From the NCBI RefSeq assembly GCF_009601015.1, contig NZ_WITJ01000004.1, positions 124,001-188,000 on the forward strand: DNA of 64,000 bases, given 5' to 3'. The stretch's first letter is position 1; every line of letters begins with the position of its first letter. This document shows, piece by piece, positions 35,589 through 45,553 of the stretch. The stretch is from Lactococcus hircilactis. Lineage in GTDB: Bacteria; Bacillota; Bacilli; Lactobacillales; Streptococcaceae. A model generated the notes under the pieces. That model saw only the letters and a program-made list of their open reading frames with translations, did no database searches and had not been told where the DNA came from. Both the position numbers and the translations under genes were made by a program.

Positions 35589-36641
35589 TTAAACTAAATC
35601 ATCTTTAAACCCTAATTCTAAAGTTCTTAACATTGCCATCAATGCCCTTTTGATAAAGAATCCCTCTGACACAGCTTCTTGCCAATACCTAACATTGTCC
35701 ACCATCTTCTGATAATCCTGAGCAGTTATAGAGGAAAAAATTGCATCCATGTCATTTAAATCATCTACGACTAGTCCAATGCCGTGTTTTTCAACCATTG
35801 ACGCATGATAGGTTTTACTAGGAACAATCACAGGAATCCCTGCTGCTAGATACATCGATAACTTAGTAGGATTATTAAATTGGTTATAATAAACAAAATT
35901 CATATTCGATTTTTCAATGAGATTTTCTGTCACTACCACCCCAAATCCACCATCAAGACGAGAAACAATCTCATCACTGGGCTGACGTCCCAACCATGTT
36001 ACACTTCCACTTTCCAAAACATTTTTTTCAACATGCCGATCATAAATATAAAGCGGCGTTGCTGCTCGATAAGTCGTATCAATAATGTCTCGTCCACCCA
36101 CATAATAGAGTTGCTTTTTAAATTGTTTTTCTTGTCTTGGTCCACTATAGAAATAATCCCAGAGTTGCATTGGAATCATGGGGACATGCACTCCATCTTC
36201 TTGTAATTTATGAGCTTCTTTTCCGTTTGCCACGATCAATAAGTCAAATTTTTTGAGCTGATTCAGCCAAAAATCGTTTTTACGATCGTATTCTTCCTCT
36301 CCTTTTGTAAACATCCAGGTCGGAATATCATGAATCAAAGCAACCATTCGAACGCCTTCTATTCCCTTAATCGTATCAAAGAACTCAGCTTGAAAATTAA
36401 GCTGTGTCCACATTGGAAACTGTACAACAACTAAATCACCTGGTTGAATAACTCCTAAAACAGCTTCACGAATGTGAAGGCGTCGGTTGGCATTATTACT
36501 AATATTGGGATATCCAGTAATATTTAACTCTTGAAAACCTAACGTTTGAGCTGAACGGGCGACATTCTTACTTACAATTTGAATTGCATCATATTGCTGC
36601 TGATAATTTGTGGCATTGAGTCGTGTTATCCAATTAGTCAT
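35589..36641 (-). CDS. Gtf3/Nss-type glycosyltransferase, copy 2
   Basis: A 350-residue GT-B fold enzyme of the Gtf3 (Nss) family, which adds the second sugar to O-GlcNAc on serine-rich repeat proteins. It shares the start MTNWIT, the segment GDLVVVQFPMWT, the LDGGFG loop and the C-terminal NNPTKLSMYLAAGIPVI nucleotide-sugar motif with the gene just upstream. It overlaps that gene by eight bases. The two are clear tandem paralogues but far from identical, so they probably differ in sugar or acceptor. Confidence 0.85.
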   Translation of the reverse strand: MTNWITRLNATNYQQQYDAIQIVSKNVARSAQTLGFQELNITGYPNISNNANRRLHIREAVLGVIQPGDLVVVQFPMWTQLNFQAEFFDTIKGIEGVRMVALIHDIPTWMFTKGEEEYDRKNDFWLNQLKKFDLLIVANGKEAHKLQEDGVHVPMIPMQLWDYFYSGPRQEKQFKKQLYYVGGRDIIDTTYRAATPLYIYDRHVEKNVLESGSVTWLGRQPSDEIVSRLDGGFGVVVTENLIEKSNMNFVYYNQFNNPTKLSMYLAAGIPVIVPSKTYHASMVEKHGIGLVVDDLNDMDAIFSSITAQDYQKMVDNVRYWQEAVSEGFFIKRALMAMLRTLELGFKDDLV

Positions 36642-37713
36642 TATTAACCTCCTGATGAATTAAAGTATCCGTAAAACCGAGATTAAGCACACGAATGGCT
36701 TCTATTGCCGCACCTTTGGCAAAAAATCCTGATGTCACCGCGCGTTGCCATGGCTTAAGGTTGTCAAGCATTTGATAGTAAGCTTCCTCACTCACCCCAT
36801 TGATTGCTTCCGCGAGATCTTCCAACTCGTCAATGACAACACCAACCCCTTGAGCTTTAATCCATTTCGCATGAGCCGTGTTAGACAAGCAAACAACAGG
36901 TAAACCTGATGCCAAATATAGTGAGAGTTTCATGGGATTATTGTATTCCCCATAGCGGTGCATCCCTTTATAGCTCCCGTTTTGTGGATAATACAAAAGA
37001 CCAAAACCACCGTCCAACTTTGAAGGAATATCATTACTTTCCATTGGTCCTAAAAGGGAAACGTGGTCTGGAAAATCTTTGACCTGGTTGTTTGGACCAA
37101 TAAAATTGATTCGTATATTAGAAGGTACCTCCGCAATCATGGCAGGATCGATTCCCGTCGCAACATAGAAAAGTTCTTTTTTATATTTTTTAGGAACGAG
37201 TGGTCCTTTATAAACAAAGTCCGACAAATGCATTGAAATCATTGGTGTTGTAACACCACCTTCTTGTTTTAAGCGTAAAGCCATTTTCGGATTCGCCGCA
37301 ATAACAAGATCATATTTATTTAACATCCATAAAGAAGCGTCTCCAGTATAATCTCTATCACGATTATCTTGAAGCCAAGAAACAATATCCCAAACTAATG
37401 CTACAATTTTTGCATGCCGTACTGAGGTTAAATAGTTGATGAACTCTAGTTCAAACTCCGTATGATTTGTCCACAAAGGATATTGCACAATTACCGTATC
37501 CCCTGGTAAAACACAATTGAGTAAAGCTTCAAGGTATTCCCCCCTCGCTTCTTTTCCTACTTCTCGTAATTTTGCTGCATATATTCTTGGATAATGTAGT
37601 TTACGAAATCCTATTTCAAAAATAGATTGCGCAGCCATTTGATTTGCTATAATGCCTGATGCGCGCCGAGAAACGTAGTCGTTGTCCTCAACTTCAGTAA
37701 TCCAATTCGTCAC
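36634..37713 (-). CDS. Gtf3/Nss-type glycosyltransferase, copy 1
   Basis: A 359-residue relative of streptococcal Gtf3. Segments GDTVIVQYPLWTN, VALVWDIVSWL, LDGGFGLLYYP and NNPMKLSLYLASGLPVVCL mark the family. It starts seven bases after Asp3 ends and is coupled to its paralogue downstream. In S. parasanguinis, Gtf3 adds glucose to GlcNAc-modified adhesin; the same cytoplasmic step is expected here, with the donor sugar unknown. Confidence 0.87.
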   Translation of the reverse strand: MTNWITEVEDNDYVSRRASGIIANQMAAQSIFEIGFRKLHYPRIYAAKLREVGKEARGEYLEALLNCVLPGDTVIVQYPLWTNHTEFELEFINYLTSVRHAKIVALVWDIVSWLQDNRDRDYTGDASLWMLNKYDLVIAANPKMALRLKQEGGVTTPMISMHLSDFVYKGPLVPKKYKKELFYVATGIDPAMIAEVPSNIRINFIGPNNQVKDFPDHVSLLGPMESNDIPSKLDGGFGLLYYPQNGSYKGMHRYGEYNNPMKLSLYLASGLPVVCLSNTAHAKWIKAQGVGVVIDELEDLAEAINGVSEEAYYQMLDNLKPWQRAVTSGFFAKGAAIEAIRVLNLGFTDTLIHQEVNND

Positions 37714-37719
37714 TTTTTC

Positions 37720-38496
37720 TTATCTCCTCTTCATTTTACTTGAATTCAAATCTTGTTTTATTTTTTCAATGGCTTCACTGGGTATCGTATAGAACCCCAT
37801 CCCTGCTACCATATTTAATTGATATTCCCGATTCACTTGAAATTCAATAGTTAAGTCATTCACTAACTCCTCTAAATCTTTCCCGTTTGTAAAAACAAAA
37901 ATCTGATTATAAGGCACATCTTTTTGAAATGAAATGGGGAGAATTGTCCGAGGACCACTATTTAATATGATATGAGCTTTTTTATTTGTGAATTTTCCAC
38001 TCGTACGGGGATAAATCCATTCATAGTGCTGACTAAAATTTTTTTCTACAATAAATTCATTCTCTTGTGCTTCATTGATCATCAGATAATCAAAATTAAT
38101 CCATTTATGCTTTAAATTAATCAGATGAATTTCATATTCGACCATCCCACTGGGAACGATAAAATTCAAACAAAAATCTGTGCTCATAAACCTTTGAATA
38201 ATTTCATGTTCATCATCAAAAAAATCAATTTGAATCTGAACTGGTAAATCATTATCAGCTTCTAGCTTAAATGATAAATCATACTCCTTATTTAAAGAAA
38301 GTAATGGAAGCGTTGGTACATTTCCACTTGATAAATAATCTGAAGAAGATTTCCACGTACATATTATTTGTCCTGGAGATAACATTTCATTAGCATAATA
38401 AACCGACTGATTTTTGTTGAACCGTAGTGTAGCTCCATTTACGTAAGTCGCTGAAATATTTTTAGGCCAACGCATCAAAAACAATTCAGTCATCAT
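37720..38496 (-). CDS. asp3: Accessory Sec protein Asp3
   Basis: A 258-residue soluble protein of the Asp3 family, recognised by RFNKNQSVYYANEMLSPGQIICTWKSS near the start and a carbohydrate-binding-like beta-rich body. Asp3 forms a complex with Asp1 and Asp2 at SecA2, needed for glycosylated adhesin export. It overlaps asp2 by 11 bases. The C-terminal extension (about residues 165-258) has HIILNSGPRTILPIS and is longer than in the streptococcal protein as I recall. Confidence 0.85.
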   Translation of the reverse strand: MMTELFLMRWPKNISATYVNGATLRFNKNQSVYYANEMLSPGQIICTWKSSSDYLSSGNVPTLPLLSLNKEYDLSFKLEADNDLPVQIQIDFFDDEHEIIQRFMSTDFCLNFIVPSGMVEYEIHLINLKHKWINFDYLMINEAQENEFIVEKNFSQHYEWIYPRTSGKFTNKKAHIILNSGPRTILPISFQKDVPYNQIFVFTNGKDLEELVNDLTIEFQVNREYQLNMVAGMGFYTIPSEAIEKIKQDLNSSKMKRR

Positions 38497-40099
38497 TCTC
38501 TCCTCTCAAATCTACCTCTTCAATCTCTTCGTCAACTTTTAGTTTTCTATTATAATCAGAAATCAAGAATTGCTGGTACTGATTATAAAACCAACTTGTC
38601 ACACCTGGGGTATTATCGTTATGCCGTCCTTCTAACCCTTTATGCAAAATTTTTGCTGTCGGATAGGTTTTCTTTAAATAATTGAATATTCGTTTAAATG
38701 GACGATCTGTATCGTGTAGCATATGGGCAATGATAAATGTCGTATCAGAAAAATCTGCTGCTTCAAAATTTCTCCAAAAATCATCATCTAAAGTTTTTGC
38801 ACTATCGTGAGTCAACTCTCCCGTTAAATGAATGATCGTATCCATTGCTAAATCCCAATCATAAGGAGAGAAGATTCTTGAATTAACAGCTAATCCTCCG
38901 ATATTAGCAAGGGGCTTCCCAACGATAATCGCATGGGGTTCTAATCTTGCACCGTAGTAAAATGAAGCATAAGTCCCCATAGATAGTCCCGATAAAACTA
39001 ATTCATGTTTTGAAAAATTTAATAATTGTAGCTTTTGCTTAATTACACTCACAATTTGTTCTTCAAGTCCTTCACCTCTATAAAAAGCTCCTCCAACTAA
39101 GCGTGGATCATAAATCAAAAGGAATGGAGCCCCTAAGCTTCCCATCATCCAACGTCCTTCAAATCCTTCTGAAGGACGAAAACCTGAGAAATAAACATTC
39201 AATGGTGGCTTTAAATCTCCTGCATTAAAATAATATCCTATCTCCTCTTTCATATGATCTGTTTGGGTTAATCGACGTCCCCCCATGGCTAAAAAGTTAT
39301 TTTTATCTAGTCCGTAACGAATATGAAGATCTCCAATCTCAACTTGACCATAACCTCTCACAAAGAGTCCAAAATTTACTGGAAATTCTGAGTGTCCTAG
39401 ATCAAAAGATACTTGTTTATCTCGAAATTGCTCAGGGAAGAAATCCATATAGTCAAGATTCTCCCCCTCTTTACCATTTTTGAAATAAGCTCTCCAAAAA
39501 TAAGAAATCTGATCTGAAGCATTCATTTCGGGGTAAAAATTAACGTGTCCTGCGGCTCCCCATTTATTTTTCCATAACATGACTTGTTTGAAGTCTGCTC
39601 CAAAATCTCCATCCAATACATACATTGCGACACCTTTTTTTGTCACTGTCCCCTCAAAATAAGGACTAATTTCAACCATACTATTATCAAGACTCGTCCC
39701 CCAAGGTTTAGTATAATTTTTATTTATATATTGAATCAGTGTTATTCCGTGATCTGATAAATCAATGATTTGTGTCCCCTTAAGCTTAAGTATTCTTAAT
39801 TCCTCTTCGCTCGCTTTATTTAAACTTTCACAGAATAGTTGATGACTCGGCAATTTTGAGAGATCAATTTTATTTAATTGACTCATAACCTCATCGCTCA
39901 AGAGATAGATACTATTAGAATTATTGATCTGATCAATAGCTAAAGGCTGGATTTCCATTAACTCTTGATTGAGGTGATCAGTGACTTTAAGATGGCGGTA
40001 TTCAAATTTTTCATCTAATTCTTCAATTCCTTCCAATTCCGTACCACCAATATGAAAAAGAAATCTTAAATCCTCACTCAATTCATCACTTCCTTCCAT
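38486..40099 (-). CDS. asp2: Accessory Sec protein Asp2 (GlcNAc O-acetyltransferase)
   Basis: A 537-residue protein. The C-terminal alpha/beta-hydrolase half has the nucleophile motif SGLSMGTYASFY and a likely catalytic His in LEGRHNDNTPG, with an Asp in AHMLHDTDRPF. In S. gordonii Asp2 acetylates GlcNAc on the adhesin and couples this to export. The N-terminal half is a beta-rich accessory domain. It overlaps asp1 by 22 bases and asp3 by 11, a tight translational unit. Confidence 0.9.
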   Translation of the reverse strand: MEGSDELSEDLRFLFHIGGTELEGIEELDEKFEYRHLKVTDHLNQELMEIQPLAIDQINNSNSIYLLSDEVMSQLNKIDLSKLPSHQLFCESLNKASEEELRILKLKGTQIIDLSDHGITLIQYINKNYTKPWGTSLDNSMVEISPYFEGTVTKKGVAMYVLDGDFGADFKQVMLWKNKWGAAGHVNFYPEMNASDQISYFWRAYFKNGKEGENLDYMDFFPEQFRDKQVSFDLGHSEFPVNFGLFVRGYGQVEIGDLHIRYGLDKNNFLAMGGRRLTQTDHMKEEIGYYFNAGDLKPPLNVYFSGFRPSEGFEGRWMMGSLGAPFLLIYDPRLVGGAFYRGEGLEEQIVSVIKQKLQLLNFSKHELVLSGLSMGTYASFYYGARLEPHAIIVGKPLANIGGLAVNSRIFSPYDWDLAMDTIIHLTGELTHDSAKTLDDDFWRNFEAADFSDTTFIIAHMLHDTDRPFKRIFNYLKKTYPTAKILHKGLEGRHNDNTPGVTSWFYNQYQQFLISDYNRKLKVDEEIEEVDLRGENDD

Positions 40100-41652
40100 C
40101 TATTCAATAGTCCATCTGGACTATACTGTTCAATAATATCAACACTCTCAACTAAATTTTGATTCCATTTGTCTGTGTTTTTAAGATAACTTTCAACAGC
40201 TTCGATAACTCCATCATCTGTACCAATAATCATCCCATTCTTATTTTCAAATAAATAAGGAGATGGTCTTTTAGAGATAATGGGAATTCCTGAACTCGTT
40301 GCTAAGGAGTGATTAAAGAAATCACCTTTGTCTCTTTGATCAACGAAAATTCGCACTTTATTAAAATCTTCTGTCAAAGTTTTTACACTAGAAGAATGAC
40401 GGTATGTGATCCCTTTAAAGAAAAGATAAGCTTCAATAATGCGACTGAATCCTTGTTTTTCCTTTTTTGAAGCATGAAATAAATCACGTAAAACAGGAGT
40501 CATTTCATCATTTTCTAGTGCCTCATAGTAATGTTTTACCAATTCAAACTCAGAAGATGTAAGTGTTGTTTCAAAATTCTTCAAAATGAATGCTTCTAGT
40601 ATATCCTGAGAGTACTTTAAGTCGAGCGAGTTTTCGCTCTTTATAATGAGACAGACATCATGATAGGTAAGCTTTATCCGTAAAAATTCTTGAAAGATTT
40701 GCTTTATTTGTGCGTCAAACGAACTAATTTCCCAGTAAACAAACTGCTCTAAATATCTATTACTCTCCCCTAATGCTAATCGAGTTGGGAAAAAGGGCAT
40801 ATATTCAACTTTATTTTTCAAATTTAGTACATCAATATCTTTTAGAAGATATTGATCAGTAATGATTTGCTTTCCTTTAGTAATAAATTCCAAATTTTGG
40901 TTTATATTGCTGATGCATTCTTCTAAGTCGCCAGAAAAAATAGAAATTATCGACTCCGATGCTTTGATTCCTTTTGCAATCTCAATTAGCCAACGACTCG
41001 TCCCATCAATAACGATTCGATCCTTTTCAGGGTTAAAATGGATCAAAAAATGATTGACTAATTCGATACAGACCTCTTTAAATGACGCATAAATTTCTCG
41101 TAAAAAATACTTTCTATACACATCAGCAATTACAACGGTTTCATCATATTCAGTTAATATGAGTTGTCCCCCTTCATCAAGAACTTGCTTTTCAACAAAA
41201 TTTCCTTTAGAATCAAAAAACTCTTTGAATAAAATGTATCCTTTTTCAGAAAATGTTTGAACTTCCTTTCCAAAATCTGAATAATAACATACTTGAGATA
41301 CAAATCCAAATTGATTAAAGAAAACTTTTCCCTTAATCACTCCATCTTTTGACAATAAAACATTGGTCCTTGTATATGTTTTCTCATAACTTTTTGAAAA
41401 TTGGAGATCATTCATCGTGATGGGTGCATAAACACAAGCAAATTGATGCGGGAGTATATCTAAAAAGCTTTCAATATTATTTGAATTATAAAATTCAAAT
41501 CGATTCACATAATAACTCAAAAATGGAGTCATTTGTAAATTAATAATCTTTGTATCGATTTCCCCAGTATTAAAGAGTTTCGTCGTATTAAATATTATAT
41601 TTGACTCTAGCTTTTCCAACTCGGTATTCCAATCGGTTAAAAAATAAATCAT
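40078..41652 (-). CDS. asp1: Accessory Sec protein Asp1
   Basis: A 524-residue protein with a GT-B-like overall pattern but no full active site. It starts MIYFLTDWNTELEKLES and has the C-terminal KRPSPYLFENKNGMIIGTDDG. Asp1 resembles a glycosyltransferase that has become a structural and glycan-binding part of the Asp1-3 complex. It overlaps secY2 by four bases. Order secY2-asp1-asp2-asp3 is as in streptococci. Confidence 0.9.
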   Translation of the reverse strand: MIYFLTDWNTELEKLESNIIFNTTKLFNTGEIDTKIINLQMTPFLSYYVNRFEFYNSNNIESFLDILPHQFACVYAPITMNDLQFSKSYEKTYTRTNVLLSKDGVIKGKVFFNQFGFVSQVCYYSDFGKEVQTFSEKGYILFKEFFDSKGNFVEKQVLDEGGQLILTEYDETVVIADVYRKYFLREIYASFKEVCIELVNHFLIHFNPEKDRIVIDGTSRWLIEIAKGIKASESIISIFSGDLEECISNINQNLEFITKGKQIITDQYLLKDIDVLNLKNKVEYMPFFPTRLALGESNRYLEQFVYWEISSFDAQIKQIFQEFLRIKLTYHDVCLIIKSENSLDLKYSQDILEAFILKNFETTLTSSEFELVKHYYEALENDEMTPVLRDLFHASKKEKQGFSRIIEAYLFFKGITYRHSSSVKTLTEDFNKVRIFVDQRDKGDFFNHSLATSSGIPIISKRPSPYLFENKNGMIIGTDDGVIEAVESYLKNTDKWNQNLVESVDIIEQYSPDGLLNRWKEVMN

Positions 41653-42887
41653 CTAAAAATCCTCCGATTCTTACCAAATAATTCAAAATTATTTTTATAG
41701 CGTAGAAATTTAACATCTTGTTGCAGGTTATCGTAAATTACAACAAGAACAAAAATCATTGCGAAATAATTTGACATGTTAGATATTGATTGATGTCCTG
41801 TTAGCAAACCTCCTAACAATGGAATTGTTACAATTAGTGGAAGAAAAAGACTTCCGATTCCCGATATAATCCATACTCGTTTATTGATATACCTTTTAGT
41901 CTCTGGCCCTGGAATTACTCCTATAATATAATCTCCAGATTCTTTTAAATCCTTAGATATTTGATCAGGCATAATATTAACAAATGAAAATAGCACGCCT
42001 AACAAATATAAAATAATACCATACGTCAAAATTCCGCTCAGTTGAGTGATGTCAAATAAAGACAATATAAAGTGATTTCGATAATGTACTAATTGCATAA
42101 TATAAGCCGGGAAGTACATCATTGTCGTTGCAAACATTAACGGCATCGATCCTGCGATGAGTAGGCGAAAAGCAAGATAGGAATCTTTAGTTTGTTTATC
42201 AATTCCGATACGCTGAACGTCAAAATGATATTCCGCAAAATAAATTGCAATTGTTACTCCTACGAATAAGATACTGATAAGAACAAAAATCAAAAGTCGA
42301 TCAAGATGGGATAAAATGCTATTATAATTTGCTGATAAACTTCCTGTGATTCCTTTCATAATTCCTGGGAGAATCAGAATAAATGGGCCCCCTAAACCAT
42401 AAATTACATTCAAACTGGCTAACCATGAAATGAGTAATGCACCAACTACAAAGCACAACATTGTTAATAAAAATATTTCTAATGATGATAAAAAAGAAAT
42501 TTTTGATATCACAGAGTCTTTAAGATTAAATGCTAACGGAATACTTTGTAAAACAGCCATGATAAAAATACTTACAATTTCAATACGTCCACGATCTTCT
42601 TGTGATATTTGTGATGAAAGGTCACGATTGGCAAATAAGCACACAGACAATAATATTGAAACCGTCATATAAGGGCCCATTCCTAAAGCCAATAGTGTTG
42701 GGCTCGAAAACAAACCTCCAGTCGTTAAAGATAACATCTTTTCAAGTGAGAAGTTTTCTCCTGGTAACCTAAAATTAATTGAATAACCAGGTACAGGAAT
42801 TCCTTGTCCAATATAGAATAACATTAGGACAACAATGGTGAAAATTCCTTTTTTTATTAATTCACTGTATTTTTTCATATAAATCAT
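41649..42887 (-). CDS. secY2: Accessory translocon channel SecY2
   Basis: A 412-residue membrane protein with ten helices and SecY features: the GIPVPGYSINF plug-side motif, TTGGLFSSPTLLALGMGPYM, and loop GVIPGPETKRYINKR, where SecY normally has GxxPGxxT. It is the export channel for the glycosylated adhesin. It follows secA2 by 15 bases, unlike the secY2-first order in S. gordonii. Divergence from housekeeping SecY is typical. Confidence 0.93.
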   Translation of the reverse strand: MIYMKKYSELIKKGIFTIVVLMLFYIGQGIPVPGYSINFRLPGENFSLEKMLSLTTGGLFSSPTLLALGMGPYMTVSILLSVCLFANRDLSSQISQEDRGRIEIVSIFIMAVLQSIPLAFNLKDSVISKISFLSSLEIFLLTMLCFVVGALLISWLASLNVIYGLGGPFILILPGIMKGITGSLSANYNSILSHLDRLLIFVLISILFVGVTIAIYFAEYHFDVQRIGIDKQTKDSYLAFRLLIAGSMPLMFATTMMYFPAYIMQLVHYRNHFILSLFDITQLSGILTYGIILYLLGVLFSFVNIMPDQISKDLKESGDYIIGVIPGPETKRYINKRVWIISGIGSLFLPLIVTIPLLGGLLTGHQSISNMSNYFAMIFVLVVIYDNLQQDVKFLRYKNNFELFGKNRRIFR

Positions 42888-42902
42888 GCTCCAACGCTCA
42901 CC

Positions 42903-45269
42903 TTAAGGAAATTCGATATCAATGGTTCCATCTTCTTTCATTTTTAATTCTGATAGTGTGATACATCTAAAAATTGATGTATAAATTTGATCTTCCATTT
43001 CGAAGAAATGGTGACGCGCTTCACGACCAAATTCGTTCACTGGTTTGTGCTGTGCCATACTACGACCATTAACTAAATTTTTTAATTGCTGTAGATAATC
43101 AAGCTGCTCAACCCAAGCACTGTCGATTGCTCTCAAAATGATTACTTTTTTAAAATAACGCAATTGAATAGGATCTTTAATGCGATGAAAGGATTCAAGA
43201 ATGTATTGATTTGCTAATCTGTGCAAGTACTCTTGTATTTCTTTTTTATGATGCATTTGATTAAGATTACGTTCGATTTCATTTAATAAATAGTCACTTT
43301 TAATGTTGTTGAAAATAAAATCAGAAATATTTTGAAGAGAAAGTACTGTATTATTAACAAAATTTGAAATCATTTGTTGAGCGGATTGAATGATAATTTC
43401 TTCTAAATAATTTTCGTTTTCAGACATCACTTTATTTCTTGCTTCATAGATTCGATTGCGCTGATCACTCAAGATTGTATCGAAAGCTAATGTATTTTTT
43501 CTGGATTGAAATTCAGCATTACTCAATTTCTTTTGGGCCTTATCCATAACTCTTTTCAAACGATACTGATGGATTTTATCTTCTGAAGAGCGCTCTCCTT
43601 CAAGAATCTTATTGCTTAAAGAAATACGTGCTTTTCTAACCCAATTGGGAGCATTCTCTATAATTACTTTGTCCTCAAGAGAAACATAGAAAACTGCCTC
43701 CCCTGGTTCCCCTTGACGCCCCGCTCTTCCTCTTAGCTGATTATCAATCCGTTTATTGTTCATTCGTTCAGTACCAATGACCTTTAGCCCACCATTCATT
43801 TTTGCTTGAGGTGTTAGCTTAATGTCAGTACCACGTCCAGCCATCGAAGTAGCTAATGTCACTGCTCCTATGCGACCAGCATCGTTTATGATTTGTTGTT
43901 CACGCGCTACTGTTCGTGCGTTGAGGAGATTGTGAGGAATTTTATTTTGTAACAAAACCAGTGAATATAAATCAGACATAGATACTGATCCTGTTTCAAT
44001 TAAGACGGGTCTTTCTTCGAGAATTCCTTTTTTTACTGCCCTTATCGATTCTTCAATTTTTACTTGATTTGTTACGTAAATTTGGTCTGGTTTGTCTTCT
44101 CGTTGCGTAGGTAGATGAGTTGGAATCTCGATAACCTGTAAATGATAGGTTTCCATGAATTCTTTTTCATCTGTTTTCGCTGTCCCCGTCATTCCAGAAA
44201 GTCGCTTAAATTTTTTAAATAAACTTTGATAACTAATCGTCCCTAAAGTCTTTGTTTCATTACTTACTTCGACGCCTTCTTTCATTTCGATTGCTTGGTG
44301 AATCCCACCTTGCAACTTCACTCCAGGCATAGTCCGTCCATTAACAACATCAAGTAATAAAACTTTTCCATCAATAACAACGTAATCCTTTTCTTTTTTC
44401 TTTAGATAATTGGCTTGTAAAGCTAAAACAATGTGACGATAGAGATCACTATATTTTTTGCTAAAAATATTTTTGATATCAAAGTATTGTTCTACTTTTT
44501 CTAACCCCTTATCAGTAATCCAGAGCCGTCTTTTATCATCGCTATATTCAAAATCATCATGTGCTAAACTCTTTACAAACCAATCACAAATTTGATAATA
44601 ATTAGATTGAACTTTTGGACTTCCAGAAATGACAAGTGCAGTTTGGGCACCATCTAGTAAAACAGCATCAATTTCATCAATAATTGCAAAATTAAATTGT
44701 GAAACCACTTGCTCAGATAACTCTGATCCTAGATTATCAAATAGGTAATCAAACCCTAACTTTGAGTGTGTCGTATAGATAATGTCAGAGTTGTATAGGT
44801 GCAGTTTTTTTTCTATGTCTTGGTCTTCATCCCCTGCTCCAATTCCGACACTTAAATTTAACCATTCAAATACTTTTCCCATCTCTTGACCGTCACGCTC
44901 AGCAAGGTATTCGTTAGCCGTAATAAGAAAATTTCCTTTTTTACCTTCTAACGCTCTAGCATATAATGGCATTGTAGCAACCAATGTTTTTCCTTCACCT
45001 GTTTTAATTTCAGCAATATTTCCAAAAAATAGAGCGAGTCCACCTAAAATTTGAACATGATAAGGAGTTAATCCAAGCACGCGCTTATCAGCTTCGATAA
45101 CAACAGCAAAAGCATGTGGTAGGATATCAACGATGGTTTTTCCATCTGATAACAGTGTTTTTAAAACCTCTGTTTGTTGCTGTAAGACATCATCGGCCAT
45201 AACACTATAAGCTGGTAATAATTGTTCTATTTTTGTTGCCAATTTTTCATATTTTTGCATTTTTAACAT
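42903..45269 (-). CDS. secA2: Accessory translocation ATPase SecA2
   Basis: A 788-residue SecA-type motor. Walker A is in IKTGEGKTLVATMPLY, the DEAD-type box is IIDEIDAVLLD, and motif VI-like segments GRGTDIKL and RGRAGRQGEPGE follow. A scaffold and wing domain end the protein, and the zinc-binding C-terminal tail of SecA1 is absent. It binds the Asp complex and drives adhesin export. A 67-residue membrane protein gene precedes it. Confidence 0.95.
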   Translation of the reverse strand: MLKMQKYEKLATKIEQLLPAYSVMADDVLQQQTEVLKTLLSDGKTIVDILPHAFAVVIEADKRVLGLTPYHVQILGGLALFFGNIAEIKTGEGKTLVATMPLYARALEGKKGNFLITANEYLAERDGQEMGKVFEWLNLSVGIGAGDEDQDIEKKLHLYNSDIIYTTHSKLGFDYLFDNLGSELSEQVVSQFNFAIIDEIDAVLLDGAQTALVISGSPKVQSNYYQICDWFVKSLAHDDFEYSDDKRRLWITDKGLEKVEQYFDIKNIFSKKYSDLYRHIVLALQANYLKKKEKDYVVIDGKVLLLDVVNGRTMPGVKLQGGIHQAIEMKEGVEVSNETKTLGTISYQSLFKKFKRLSGMTGTAKTDEKEFMETYHLQVIEIPTHLPTQREDKPDQIYVTNQVKIEESIRAVKKGILEERPVLIETGSVSMSDLYSLVLLQNKIPHNLLNARTVAREQQIINDAGRIGAVTLATSMAGRGTDIKLTPQAKMNGGLKVIGTERMNNKRIDNQLRGRAGRQGEPGEAVFYVSLEDKVIIENAPNWVRKARISLSNKILEGERSSEDKIHQYRLKRVMDKAQKKLSNAEFQSRKNTLAFDTILSDQRNRIYEARNKVMSENENYLEEIIIQSAQQMISNFVNNTVLSLQNISDFIFNNIKSDYLLNEIERNLNQMHHKKEIQEYLHRLANQYILESFHRIKDPIQLRYFKKVIILRAIDSAWVEQLDYLQQLKNLVNGRSMAQHKPVNEFGREARHHFFEMEDQIYTSIFRCITLSELKMKEDGTIDIEFP

Positions 45270-45290
45270 TTTTTGACACTGTCCTAACTA

Positions 45291-45494
45291 TTAATGTGTT
45301 AAAAAAAATTTAATGGCTTCAAATCCATTGACCACTAGAGCAATTAATGTCACCGATAGTAGAACCCCAAAAAAGACGGGTCTAACATAAGATAAAATAG
45401 GTAATGGTTCTTTTTTTTCAATTTCATGTTCTAGCAACGCTCTTTCTTGCTCAAACCCCGTTTCAATTTTTGATTTTAAAAAATCTTTTTGCAT
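45291..45494 (-). CDS. Small single-pass membrane protein between gtfB and secA2
   Basis: A 67-residue protein: a charged N-terminal half with many Glu and Lys, then one hydrophobic helix (about 36-57) and a short tail. AGAGGG lies nine bases before the ATG. Its place inside the accessory Sec operon, directly before secA2, argues for a part in this translocon. It shows a loose SecE-like layout but lacks the WP motif, and a better SecE candidate lies at 48825-49001. I know no named accessory Sec protein that it matches. Confidence 0.65.
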   Translation of the reverse strand: MQKDFLKSKIETGFEQERALLEHEIEKKEPLPILSYVRPVFFGVLLSVTLIALVVNGFEAIKFFLTH

Positions 45495-45553
45495 CAGCTT
45501 ACCCTCTACACATTTCTATATCTCTCTTTAATTCGTGATTTATTTGAACTATT

